Positions 10,800 to 21,408 of a DNA stretch of 64,000 bases are shown piece after piece. Source of the stretch: Brienomyrus brachyistius. Taxonomy: Eukaryota > Chordata > Actinopteri > Osteoglossiformes > Mormyridae. The DNA is taken from positions 5,907,608 to 5,971,607 of the forward strand of contig NC_064549.1 in NCBI RefSeq assembly GCF_023856365.1, read 5' to 3'. The notes beneath the pieces were generated by a model. That model searched no databases and had not been told where the DNA came from. It saw only the letters and a list, made by a program, of their open reading frames with translations. Both the position numbers and the translations under genes were made by a program. Every line of letters starts with the position of its first letter. The stretch's first letter is position 1.

Positions 10800-12080
10800 G
10801 TTTTACTTTTACATATATAAATATTGACTTTAGTTTACTATCTTACAAAAAACGCTAAATTTCACGTTCTCGCAGGTACTAAGCGCTAGACAGGACTTTC
10901 TGGCTACGTGAGCGCCTCCTACAGGCATGTCCTCAGTCAGCAGGCTACCATGTGTGAGAGTTGCCGCCCTGGTGGTGGACGGCCGCTTGACGGACGGCCC
11001 TGTTTTGTGATAGTTAGCTGTCTTCTGAGTTCAACAAAAACCGAAGGAAAATTTAATACGGTCTGACGGAATGTAGGGACGACTCAACAGGAACACGCTC
11101 AAAATTGACCAGATTGCGGGAAACGAATCAGCGAGTCCATTGTTCATGCTGGAACTGATTAAAAACATAAATAGACACGTGCCAATAACAGTGCTTTACC
11201 AAGATCCTTACGAAATAAACACTGGATAGAAATCCTATTAAAAAAATTCACTTACACCGACATTTTTTGTCATTGTTTGGCTTGAGATCAGTGCGTTCAG
11301 TTTGTGGTGGAATGTTGTGTTGCCTTTTAGACTTTTAGGGTCAGGTCAGCCATTTGTGGAACAGTCAGAGTGGTACCCGTAATGGAAATTCGGTCATTAA
11401 ACTGTGAAGGCCGAGAAAAAAGCAAAACATCCCCCTCTTGTGGCCGACCGGTCCCTGGGTTATATTAATGAGCAAATGCCGGACGTGGAGCTCTTGGCGA
11501 AATGGTAGAGTTTGGTAATGATACAGTCCGACCGCAGGATACAGGAAACAGAGAGACTGCTTTTATGCGAAATGTTAGTCTTAGTACACTGGCTTTTAAC
11601 CCACAAACCCAGCGCTGGTGTTTATGTCAGTGTTCTAAAGGAATGAAAGCAAAGCAAATGAAATAGAGACTGGACAGAAGTCATGAACTGCTACGGATAC
11701 AGAAATAGCTGACATCCTCTTAACTAGTGTCACACTGCCAAAACGTCTGAATTACAGGATACCGTTGGAACTTAACACATCCAGAATATCACATTTCCCG
11801 TGTAAAAGACAGGTGACGGTGCGACAGATAGATGAGGAGTGTAACTGCTGTCAGTGAAAAAGATGCAACTGTTTTCATTATTTTTTCACACAATTTCTCC
11901 ATCAACGATGGCAGACTGGCTGAGGGTGGGGGGAGGCTTTGAAAGCCAGTTTGGGTGGGGGTCACGGTGCAGCGTCAGTCACTGACAGGTTTAACCTACT
12001 TCCCTGGTGTTGAATGAGTAGAGTGCTTCCTTTTAGGCCCTGATAAAGTGCAGTAATCTCCATCAGCAAGGGTCACCAAG
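10800..12080. other. no gene seen
   Basis: Unique DNA. No splice-flanked open frame could be supported on either strand. Confidence 0.3.
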
Positions 12081-12089
12081 GAGAGTAAT

Positions 12090-12104
12090 GGGGGGGGGGG
12101 GGGG
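12090..12104. repeat. poly(G), 15 bases
   Basis: Uninterrupted G run. Confidence 0.9.
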
Positions 12105-12370
12105 CACCTGCCATGTGTCACACCCCCCTCGGGGCACTGGGCAAGGGCATATCCAGAACACATACAATGGGGTGGCCAGATTAGACTCAGTGGTTTACTG
12201 GGGTGGCAATGGGGTGATATTTTGCCAACCGGGGGAGGGGGGGAGAGAATATGTTAGCATGCCCAGGGGGGTTGGCCAGTTCACCTGGGACCCCCAGAGT
12301 TTTTTTTTCTCCCTACTTGACAGTTTTTGGTTCCTCTCTTCCATGATGTTATAAAGTACCACAACACACC

Positions 12371-12430
12371 TGTGTAAAGCACCTTGGGGAGACTCTATTG
12401 TGAAAGGTGCATTATAAAAATAAACTTGTA
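12371..12430 (+). mobile_element. 3' tail of an L2-like LINE or LINE-mobilised SINE
   Basis: TGTGTAAAGCACCTTGGGGAG followed by TGAAAGGTGC and ATTATAAAAATAAACTTG has the shape of the conserved 3' tail of fish L2-type elements (GTAAAGC-CTTG...GCGCTATATAAATAAA). Only the tail is recognisable; no reverse transcriptase frame remains upstream. Confidence 0.5.
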
Positions 12431-12454
12431 TCTGGCCAATCCCACATCGTCCCA

Positions 12455-12916
12455 CACATATGCCGTGTCGCATGTATGCTGCGTCACACGTATGCCGTGT
12501 CGCATGTATGCTGCGTCACACGTATGCCGTGTCGCATGTATGTTGCGTCACATGTATGCCGTGTCGCATGTATGCTGCGTCACATGTATGCCGTGTCCCA
12601 TGTATGCTGTGTCACATGTATACCGTGTCGCACGTATGCCGTGTCGCATGTATGCTGCGTCACGTTTGCCGTGTTGCATGTATGTTGTGTCACATGTATG
12701 CCGTGTCGCATGTATGCTGCGTCACCTGTATGCCGTGTCGCATGTATGCTGCGTCACACGTATGCTGTGTCGCATGTATGCTGCGTCACATGTTTGCCGT
12801 GTCGCATGTATGCTGCGTCACACGTATGCCGTGTCGCATGTATGCTGCGTCATATGTTTGCCGTGTTGCATGTATGTTGCATCACATGTATGCCGTGTCA
12901 CATGTATGCCGTGTCA
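12455..12916 (+). repeat. 16-bp minisatellite, 29 units, stop-free in all forward frames
   Basis: The unit alternates between CATGTATGCTGCGTCA and CACGTATGCCGTGTCG types, giving a 32-bp higher-order period. There are 28 units of 16 bp and one of 14 bp (near 12,647-12,660), exactly 462 bp. Because 16 is not a multiple of three, each forward frame repeats every 48 nt (16 residues, Cys/His/Arg/Met/Val-rich), and none holds a stop, so three overlapping long frames arise (starts at 12,384, 12,407 and 12,460). I read these as by-products, not genes. The array begins right after the LINE-like tail. TpG/CpG alternation along the array suggests CpG decay. Confidence 0.9.
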
Positions 12917-14118
12917 TATTAGCTCCCCCGAGCCTTTTTGTTTCACTCATCTTGCGACCAACTGATCGACAGGTTGGGCAGCTCTGGTTTACAGGATTAA
13001 ATTCTTAATATTTCATTCTTATTTTTTGGTGAAGGGTGACGACTAGCGTGGCCATGTATTTACTGGGGGGTGGGGGCATGGGCAGCCCTTAGATTCACCT
13101 CTGACTCAACGTCTGTCCTCTGAATTAAGGAGTCCCATCCTGATAATGCTCCCTCTCTGCTCTTCATTTGCAGAATGAGTGTGTTTTCTGACCGTTTACA
13201 GGATTAGCGCTTACAGCATTCTCTTACTGTCTCTGTTGAGATCCACTTAATAGCTTGCTGATGTAACCTAATGCGGTCAATGAAAGCTGCAGTTGATCTG
13301 TAAGGGGAGATACACATCATGTAAATAAAGTGTCCTCCTCCATACTCTCTCGACTTGTCTACTCCTCCGCAGCCTGGCAAACGGCAAGTGTCAGTACATT
13401 CCATACGGGCTTATGGATTCTAGGCCGAATACTATTGGGAAATAACGGAAATATGTATGATCCACCTGCAGGTGAGTGTAGTAAGCGGAGCACAGCCGAC
13501 ATGCGGAGTAGCACAAAGGTGAAGTGGGGGTGGTTTGTGAAGCTGAGTGCCCCCCCCAGGGATGAGGCTAGCCTGAGCTTGTCTGACTCAGGTGCCGCTG
13601 GCCCCTGGGGGGGGGGGGGGGCACATGCATTTCTTTAACCTTTTTAATAAGCAGTCTTCACTTCTGGGACGATCGATAAAGAAATAAATATTTCACATCC
13701 GGCAACTGATGCAAAAAAAAAGTTGTGTATGACCTGAGCTGTCTGGAGCGGCCATATTGAACCCGCCTCTCCTCCCTGTCAGCCACCTGGAGCCCCTCTA
13801 GACGCTCTCCATGGTCTTCACGTGGTCGGGGTAAAGAGTTCTCACTCAGGTGTGACCGCACCACGGCTACAGCACGAGCGACCCCACCCTCCGCCTGCGG
13901 GAGTGGCTCATTAGAGAAGCTCGGGCAACAGGGGGTTAGATGCGTGGCTGCTTTGTTTTCATCTTTAACATGCGAGAAGGTCGGGGAAGATGCGCGGTAG
14001 CCGAGGCGGGCGAGAGCTTGGCTGAGGGATACCGTGTAGGAGCTACGGAGCCGGAAATGAAATCTCGTCTGATGAGATCTCCAAGGGGTACTTGCCACAC
14101 GAGGTCAAATGATTGTTC

Positions 14119-14120
<2 letters not shown>
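12917..14120. other. no gene seen; G-run
   Basis: A 15-base poly(G) lies at 13,607-13,621. 13,750-14,070 keeps CpGs and is unique. No exon was supported. Confidence 0.3.

Positions 14121-14159
<39 letters not shown>
14121..14159. repeat. (GT)n microsatellite
   Basis: About 19 uninterrupted GT units. Confidence 0.95.
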
Positions 14160-14162
<3 letters not shown>

Positions 14163-14580
14163 CAGGAGTAAACATAGCCCCCATCATGCTTAGTGGCCCT
14201 TTGAATTCCTCAATCTTACATATTCTGCCCTTCCAGTGAATCACGCCGATGAACAGACTGTTTATCCTCTCCTCACACACAGGAGAGCACCTCTCGTGCA
14301 TTTAAATGTCAGGCTTCATCCTATCAAACCTATCATTGCTAAAGTGACTTTTTTTATCCCCCAGATTCCATATTTTTCGTAGCCTTTTCAACGTATACTT
14401 TAAGTAAACAGGCTGTGAGGCTGACAGAATATCACCCGTGTTTTTCAGCTCAGAGGGAAAAGACCCAAAACGGCATTTCATCCTGGGCGTACTTTGGCTG
14501 TGTGCCCTAAGCTGAAAGAGATAAGGTCCAAGCCCAATGTGCTGTAACCCTAACAGGATAAGTAATTGGAATGTGGCTGT

Positions 14581-14609
14581 ATGGATGGATGGATGGATGG
14601 ATGGATGGA
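14581..14609. repeat. (GGAT)n microsatellite
   Basis: About seven GGAT units. In fish such runs often mark the end of a degenerate SINE, but none is recognisable here. Confidence 0.9.
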
Positions 14610-15399
14610 ACTAACCAAAACTGAATCCCAGCTAAAGATGGCAAATGACATTTAGTTACATATTTCAAAGAGGCTTATTAAATTGTTTTAGATGTTTGGA
14701 CCCATGTTGTGATGACGTAGCTCGATACGTTACAGGTCACACCTGTGTGACTTAGACACACGAGCCAGAGCGAAACCACCCTCTAAGTGTCTATCATATC
14801 CAACAGCAGGGTGACGGTGACCCCGCGAGCCAGGCCACCCCAGCGTAAACACAGCAGGCAATTTGGGGTCACCATTCAGCATGGGCTCAGTGACAAGATA
14901 AAACTCACTAACTGTATATCCAGAGGCTGCACTCAGACCCCCAGCCCAGAAGGCATGAGACTGCAGCTCTAATCACCAAGCCACAGTGCTTTGGGGTCAC
15001 CATTCCCTTATAGTTATTTTGGTACATATAAGGCATATCAGGCTGAGGGAAAATGATGATTCACTCATAAACATTAATTGCCATCTCCTTTTAGCTACAA
15101 ATGCTTTTTTTTCCATGGCTGAACATTTACATTTACAGTATTATTGTACATACTTTAGAGAAAAACAAGATCTTATATCAGACTAGGTCATAGCACTGCC
15201 AAATCATATGCACTGTGCAGAATACTACATCACCACACTTCTCTGTAAATGCCGACGACTGTATTTTTAAAAATGTGATGCCTATTTTTTCTATTCATCT
15301 TTTATAGTTGAGTTTTTTTAACAATTCTTTTTTAACGATCCATGTTTTACTAATATGGCAATTATTTACTGTTTAAGTGCAATGTATATGATTAATATT
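14610..15399. other. no gene seen
   Basis: AT-rich, without convincing exon or recognisable element. Confidence 0.3.
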
Positions 15400-15910
15400 C
15401 ACTAAGGGTGAATCCAAAAATGCATACTTGTTTGCTATGTAGTAGGCTAAATATAGTATGTGACATGAGCAGTATGTCTGAACCCAAACTATGGATGAGA
15501 CAGGAAGCGATTGGTTGCTTGCTAAGGAATTTGTGTTAAAATGGAGAAGGAAGTGTCGTCTTTGCATAAATTTAAGTGAAGAGCAATACCCAGTTGCAGA
15601 CTGTAAGTTGACTTGAGTATGTATTAATATGTATTTTTTTCATTATGATAGCGTTGTAATGGTTATTAGCCTCCGCTGGGGTTCAGCCACATCACTGGTA
15701 AACATCCATGTCTGCTAGCATACTATATGGGGACTGCGGTGTGTCCTAGGGCATGCATACTGGTCTCATGCACACATACAGTACGCACAGTGTGTCTGAG
15801 GACATGCATACTGTTCTCATGCACACATACAGTATGTACTACATTAATAGTTGAGTGGTACGCTTCTGACGAAATTCAGTACCTGCTGTGTAAGTATTTC
15901 GGACACATCC
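15400..15910. mobile_element. probable MITE-type element with internal 51-bp tandem duplication
   Basis: The left part (ATGCATACTTGTTTGCTATG, TAGTATGTGACATGAGCAG) and the right part (CATACAGTATGTACTAC, GTAAGTATTTCGGACAC) have the AGTATGCATACT and TTTCGGACAC vocabulary of a common fish repeat with inverted ends. Inside, a 51-bp segment is duplicated in tandem (CATGCATACTG at 15,752 and 15,803). Boundaries are uncertain. Confidence 0.4.
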
Positions 15911-17081
15911 TAACTCTATTAGAAAGACTGTGCCCCATACCCTCTCCATGTTGCATTAGCTGTTGTATTTAATTACAAATCAAAGGCACCTGAATGGCCC
16001 TATCAGGATTTGGGTGAATTAATGCGTCTCCGTGGCAAATGATCACCAGCCTTAGGCCTGCAGGTTACCCTATTAATGAAGGCCAGCTGAGACTTGTTAG
16101 CCTCGGCGTCTTGTCATTTAGAAGGTCAAAGGGGAAACTTGTGAGAAAGCAGAGGAACATGGAATGATGAAAAGGGACTGGGGGCAATTGGCAGTGTTTT
16201 TGGTAAGGACTGTTTCAGCTTGTAGTTCTGGCCTGTGCTGTCTCTGAAATATATATATATATATATAAATATAAAAAACACTTTATTTATTTTTCTTGCA
16301 ATTCTGTGCCTTCATTCCATGCTGTGGTTCTCTTCTGCACTTTGGCCTCTGCTCCAGTGGTTTAAACAGGTGCATGGGAACGCAGGTAGTCTATGCCCAG
16401 GCACTTTAACCATAAATTATGATTTGATGGTCCAGTTCAGTTGTCGCCTCACGCTGGTCTGGCCTTACTCTGCTGTGTTGTGTGATCAATAACAATCTTT
16501 TTTTATTTATTTATTTTTTAAATAAAACGATACCTCGACGACTTCGCGGGGCTTTGACTAAAATGGAAGGAGCTTAGCCTTATCCTAATGTTTAGGGCTA
16601 TATGCGTGTAATCCCAGCTCTGCCGCATTTCACCAATGTTGAAATGATTATCCTCCCCAAATGTCTCCTCTGCCGCTTATCCACAATTGTAGTGAACCCT
16701 GAATGTAAGGTCCCTCAAATCAGCTTTGTAACACTTAATGAAAATGTCTTGCTATCACGGTTCAGATGAATGTGACCCTTTGACACTTCATTCGAAAGCC
16801 AGACTCCGTTCAGATTTCGGAACCTTGAGAGCGACGACGTCCATGAATGAGGTTCCCCTGTGCGTGTGCCTGGCTTTTTCCACAGGGTTCTGGTGAGCTG
16901 GTGCTGCACGACAAACTGGGTCCCCCGGGGCAGAAATGCAGTAAACATGCGTGACGAAAGTTGTGAACCGCATTACAATATGAAGGCTTGGATGCCAATA
17001 TTAAGCTACAATTACGGTGCTAACAGCCTGCTGTACCAAAGTGTAGCAGGAACAGGGAGGAACAAAGATGTACAAAACATG
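15911..17081. other. no gene seen; short (TA)n
   Basis: Contains a (TA)n run at 16,249-16,268 and AT-rich unique DNA. No exon was supported. Confidence 0.3.
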
Positions 17082-17094
17082 CCCCCCCCCCCCC
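17082..17094. repeat. poly(C), 13 bases
   Basis: Uninterrupted C run. Confidence 0.9.
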
Positions 17095-17329
17095 AATCTT
17101 TATGCTTGTCCAACAACATGGCAAAGAATCCGCACTTGCGCAGCCTCTGTGATCCATAGCTCCTCAGGCCCAAACCTTTCAAAGCAGTGCTTTTGTCTCC
17201 TGGGATGTGATCTCGTGACCATCGTGTGCCACTTTGAGGTATGCAGTGGCACCCTCACTACCTCTTCTGGCCGTAACCCTAACCCTCTTCTGGTTTCATA
17301 ATGTTCCCGGCAGTTTGCTTGTCTTGGAG

Positions 17330-17510
17330 CAGGGGTCTCCAACTCCGGTCCTGGAGAGCTACAGCCCAGCAGGTTTTCTATCTTACCTGGCTTCTGATGA
17401 GAGCAGGTGTGGCACAGATAAATACCAGGAACAGGTGTGGCTCATCAGAAGCCAAGTGGCACAGAACCTACTGGGTAGTAGCTCTCCAGGACCGGAGTTG
17501 GAGACCCCTG
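17330..17510. mobile_element. fold-back MITE with perfect 33-bp terminal inverted repeats
   Basis: The first 33 bases (beginning CAGGGGTCTCCAACTCCGG) are the exact reverse complement of 17,478-17,510. Further in, GGCTTCTGATGAG and CTCATCAGAAGCC extend the hairpin. Flanks TCTTGGAG and CCTTAGAG match at 6 of 8 positions, consistent with a decayed 8-bp target duplication and hAT-type origin. It is non-coding, and intact enough to suggest fairly recent insertion. Confidence 0.8.
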
Positions 17511-17514
17511 CCTT

Positions 17515-18025
17515 AGAGGGTGATGAGAGAGGAACTGTGTTGGAAGCTGATTAGATGTGCCTCTTCAGGCGGATGCTTTGATGGGTTCCATAACCCAGAG
17601 CAGCTTAGATGAAGGCTTCGGGCCTCCTAAAGGTGCGTCGTCCTCAAACACCAGTCTGTACGCACACAGCCGGGATCTGTTAGGGGACAGTGTGGTCGAG
17701 AGGGTCATGCATAAGCACAGTTAGTATGGCTTCACTCTGCTCAAGCCCCGGTTTTGATACCGGCCAGCATGATCCTGTTCATCCCTTCAGTGTGGGTTTG
17801 ATCTGGGGTCCTCTGAACAGTGCTGTTAACAGTGGTGTGAATTGATGTTCCTTGGCTTAAATCATATAAAATTAATGTGCATAAATCCTAGCTTATGATC
17901 AGCAGATCCTTAGAAAGCCATATGTGCTGGAAGCTTCATCTGTCAGGGCTGTTCAGGCGCAAGCAAATTAAACATGTAATTACAGAAAATTGTTCCCGAA
18001 TTACACTACAATATGAAACGGTGTG
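17515..18025. other. no gene seen
   Basis: Unique sequence forming the putative intron side of the donor at 18,031. Confidence 0.3.
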
Positions 18026-18031
18026 ACTTAC

Positions 18032-18173
18032 CTGTTCTTAGACCAAGTGGCACGGCACTTAAATCGCCATGAGGTTTCTTTGTGTCGGCGAAGATTATAT
18101 TGTGGCATTTTCAAGCTCATGGGGCGTCTGTGCGGAGGCTCTTGGGCTGTGACAGCCAGTACAGTCACGTGAC
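18032..18173 (-). other. candidate internal exon (142 nt), possibly a 5' UTR exon
   Basis: On the minus strand a pyrimidine-rich acceptor (GGTTCCCTTTTCAG, ending at 18,174) is followed by 142 nt and a perfect donor, CAG|GTAAGT (intron from 18,031). One frame stays open across the whole interval and stops just inside the intron. The sequence is unique in this window and starts with an E-box-like CACGTG. It is on the same strand as, and upstream of, the ATG exon at 8,869-8,926, so an upstream untranslated exon is the simplest reading. The encoded peptide is not recognised. Splice signals are the only evidence. Confidence 0.25.
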
Positions 18174-19316
18174 CTGAAAAGGGAACCGAAGGTATGCGAG
18201 TCGCTTCTCGGGGATGAAAGCTGTACATATGAGAGTGTTGTGTCTGATAAGAGGCGTCGTGGTCTCTGCAGGCCGCGTAAGCAGTCCATGAGACGTTCTC
18301 CAGGAGTTATGCGACATAATGCCTTTGACTCTCATCAGGAGGATGACATTGCATTCATTTTAAAGTTTAATATGTTCATCGGTTTGATATGCAGCGGTAA
18401 TTATGGTACATTACACAGCGACGCCTGGCAAGGCCGTCCTTCTCATTACCATGGAAATGACATCCTCTCATCTCCTGTTCATGGGCGACAAGCAGAACAT
18501 GAATCTCAGAGGAACGTGGCTTTACAAACCCCCCCCCCCATGTTGACCTGGGCTTATGTCTGCAGTTTATAGCGAGCAGCCCCGTATCTGCATGATGCTA
18601 GCTGGCCTGAAGGAGATATTGTACATGAGTTGATTACCGGCAGGCTTTTTCAGCTGCTGTTCCCAATTAACCGCCCATTACTCGCTCGATCGGAGCACAG
18701 TGGTCCTCCTCGAGAGAAGGATTACACGCAGCCTGGGGACTCTGGGAGAGTCATGCGGTCCCCACCGTCGTGATAACCTTCAGTGAGATGCCCGTCGTTA
18801 ATCTGATCACTGTCAAACGTACGGAATTGTGAGTCTATAAGGATTAATGTCACTTCATAACTCACAACTGAGTTAATGCTTCTGTAATGCTTTTAAAACG
18901 TCTCAGGTACTGTAAGGCCTTGTAGTGCCATAAGACTTTTATTAGCTGAACAATGGGGGAGGTATTTCCCTGAGATCAGTGTTTTGTTAGTGATACAATA
19001 TATTATATACAGCATCTGTCTTAGAAAATCACGGTCTGCTTTTAATGTGCACATTTGATCAAGGTAACGAGATTATAAAGCGAAACACTTTCTGTGTAGA
19101 CTAGTCATTTATTGGGGGATGCAGTCAATTTACTGCCAAATATGAAAATAATCATTGCAGTTTTGACAGCTTCTGTCAAACAGCCTGTCAGAAACTAAAA
19201 GATGCACAGTGATACGGTGTTTACCTTCACTGAGCCTTGGATACGGAGAAATGACTGGAGTTGGAGATAATGGGCAAAGCAAAAGCTCCAGGGTTCTGAG
19301 GCCTTACCAAAGGTTT
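18174..19316. other. no gene seen
   Basis: Contains a 10-base C run near 18,530. The stretch 18,600-18,800 keeps CpGs and is unique. AT-rich after 18,800. Confidence 0.3.
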
Positions 19317-19329
19317 GGGGGGGGGGGGG
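19317..19329. repeat. poly(G), 13 bases
   Basis: Uninterrupted G run. Confidence 0.9.
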
Positions 19330-19387
19330 CAGTGGTTAAATGGAGAAGGGCAGGAGCTGAGCAGGAACATGTGCTGGCAGAGATGGG

Positions 19388-19555
19388 TAGTTCAGGTCCA
19401 GAAAGTAAAAGTCCAGACCAGGATTTTGTTTCAAGTGGTTGAGAATAAAATCAGTCACAGAGTGGTTGGTTGAAACAAAATCTTGGTCTGGACTTTTACT
19501 GGATTTTTACTCTATGGACATGGACTTTCCACCTCTGTGTAATGGTGTTCAGGGA
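19388..19555. mobile_element. fold-back element, family B, copy 1
   Basis: AGTAAAAGTCCAGACCAGG and the following GATTTTGTTTCAA pair with TTGAAACAAAATC and TTGGTCTGGACTTTTACT some 50 bases on. A tail with CTTTCCACCTCTGTGTAATG and GGTGTTCAGGGA is shared with the copy at 24,250. The same core recurs at 58,892. No coding capacity. Confidence 0.65.
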
Positions 19556-19640
19556 TTGTATCAGAAACAAAACAGAATTTGCTACAAGTGGTTAGATACT
19601 CGATTAGTGTATCGACTCTGTCCTTGGTGACCAGCAGACA

Positions 19641-19742
19641 GTCCTCGTTTTCGCTCCCTTCTGGCTCCCAGAAAGCAAAAATGTGGACAGTCTGGTAGGG
19701 AATTTGGAGGGAGCGAAAATGTGGACCATCTGGGGGTCCCTG
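19641..19742. mobile_element. fold-back MITE, family A, copy 2 (end-truncated)
   Basis: Keeps the inner arms (GCAAAAATGTGGACAGTCTGG, split around the centre, and GAGCGAAAATGTGGACC) and the right-hand GGGGGTCCCTG, but has lost the CAGTG ends. It lies 86 bp from a family B element. Confidence 0.5.
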
Positions 19743-20467
19743 TCTGATAAAATGAAATGGTCCTGCATTTATTTGATGGAAGAAAGTTGCCTCTAGGAAA
19801 GACCTCTGAAGAACAGTCATAAATATCATCAGCCAGAAGCATATCACTAAAACATCTTAATGTGCTGGCGATTTAACAGTGAATTTTCTACAAGGTACAG
19901 CTGGTGACATTAATTTTTAGAAGGTGATTTTTATTTTTCATAAAAACACAGTGCTATGCAAGTTGATAACCACTCTGAAGGATGATTTGTTTAGCAGCAC
20001 TCATTATGCTAGTGGTATCTCTCACGTGCCAGGATGTCATGTCAAGACAGATTTCCATTCAAGGTTTAATCATCATCCATTCACTCGAATCGGTATGTTT
20101 ATGGAGATCGGATTTACTTTGGAAAGCCTGGCATCTGTTGCTGTTTGTCCAGCCTGGCGTTGCACCCAAACACTGCTGACCGATGAGTGTCCTGTGTGGA
20201 ACACGGGCTGATTACAGCTTCCTGTTGTGTTTGGTTTTGTTCTTTCACACACATCTGTGTTTGTTCCCAGTGCTGCTCTGCTCTCGAGTGCCTCTGCGGC
20301 CTTTTTGAGGTTCTCTCCCTCATAAGGACCTGAGAGTAGGCAGGTAGCCTGGACCCTTATCTCCACAAATTAAGGTTGTATGTTTTGAGGAGAAACAGTT
20401 CGAGTCAAGACATTTGGGCTCACAACCTCAGTGGTAAATGGAGCTCAAAACCCAGTAAACATATAGT
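19743..20467. other. no gene seen
   Basis: Unique AT-rich sequence between two elements. No exon was supported. Confidence 0.3.
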
Positions 20468-20754
20468 CAGGGACAGATTACGGACCGGGCCAGCGGGGCC
20501 GCTGCCCAGGGGCCCTTGGGGTGCAGGGGGCCCATGGGGCCCCTAGCCCAAAACAATTTGCAAAGCTTATCAACAATGTATTTTCGTTTGTCTATTTTAG
20601 AGGGCCTACATTCTTTGATCCTCTGCCTACAAGGGCCCCTGACCCTATAGGGAGGGCGTTTGGCTGCCAAGGGCCCTTGAATTGTGGTGGTGGTGGGGGG
20701 GGGGCCTCGCGAACATTTTGCCCAGGGGCCCACACAACCCATAATCCGTCCCTG
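20468..20754. mobile_element. hAT-type MITE with target duplication
   Basis: Ends CAGGGACAGATTA and TAATCCGTCCCTG form a 13-bp inverted repeat with one mismatch. Flanking 8-mers CATATAGT (20,460-20,467) and CATTTAGT (20,755-20,762) match at 7 of 8, a near-perfect 8-bp target duplication as left by hAT transposases. Inside, GCCCAGGGGCCC occurs near both ends; the centre is AT-rich. No transposase. Confidence 0.8.
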
Positions 20755-20762
20755 CATTTAGT

Positions 20763-21393
20763 GCTTGAAGTATGGGAACCGGAACTCACCTAGTTATTCA
20801 CTGCCAGTAAGTATAAGACATGCCAGTATGCAAGAAATGTTCCCGGTGCTCTGGAAAAAAATAACAAAGGAGTAATGGTGAGTACTGACCCACTTCAAGC
20901 ACCGGTCATCTAAGAACCGATGAAAAGGACATGACTTCAGCAGCACCCAAGTCTCTGGCACCGTTTGGCCTCCGATCCAGCAGAGCGGCGATGTGGAGAA
21001 GCCAGTTGAGTTTTTTTCAGGTGGCTTCCTATTCTGGCAAAAAACCGAGAGGACATTTCCTTTTAAAATTGCGAATAAAAAAAAAATTAGCACATAAATG
21101 AACAAATAAGCAAGTAAGAGTATCTGTTTTAGCAGATAAGACTGTGTGTCTGTGGCCTCCATTAACTTTAATATTCCATCTGAATCAGCGCGTGGAAATG
21201 CAGGGTCGTCCTTCCTGCACACGGAACCCAACGCTGGCGTCTGCCCTGCCCACAGCACAATAGCGCTCCTTGCCATGACATTAAATTGAATTTATATTCC
21301 GTTTAGACCATGAGGGATGTTTATATTATTCTAGTTGTCATTCATTTTTCACAGAAAAGATGAAGGCAATGAAGCTATTAAATTGTTGGGTAT
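20763..21393. other. no gene seen; one long minus-strand frame
   Basis: A 160-codon minus-strand frame (20,794-21,276) includes a hydrophobic run LLLAYLFIYVLIFFLFAIL, but it has no similarity I recognise and no exon-like splice sites. Confidence 0.3.
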
Positions 21394-21408
21394 GGGGGGG
21401 GGGGGGGG
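21394..21408. repeat. poly(G), 15 bases
   Basis: Uninterrupted G run. Confidence 0.9.

Noticed and set aside
12384..13008. Overlapping 171-193-codon Cys/His-rich frames, superficially zinc-finger-like
   Set aside because: Produced by a 16-bp minisatellite that is stop-free in all forward frames; Cys/His spacing follows the DNA period, not a zinc-finger consensus.
20794..21276. 160-codon minus-strand frame with a hydrophobic segment
   Set aside because: No homology recognised, no splice or promoter context; the hydrophobic run comes from AT-rich DNA.
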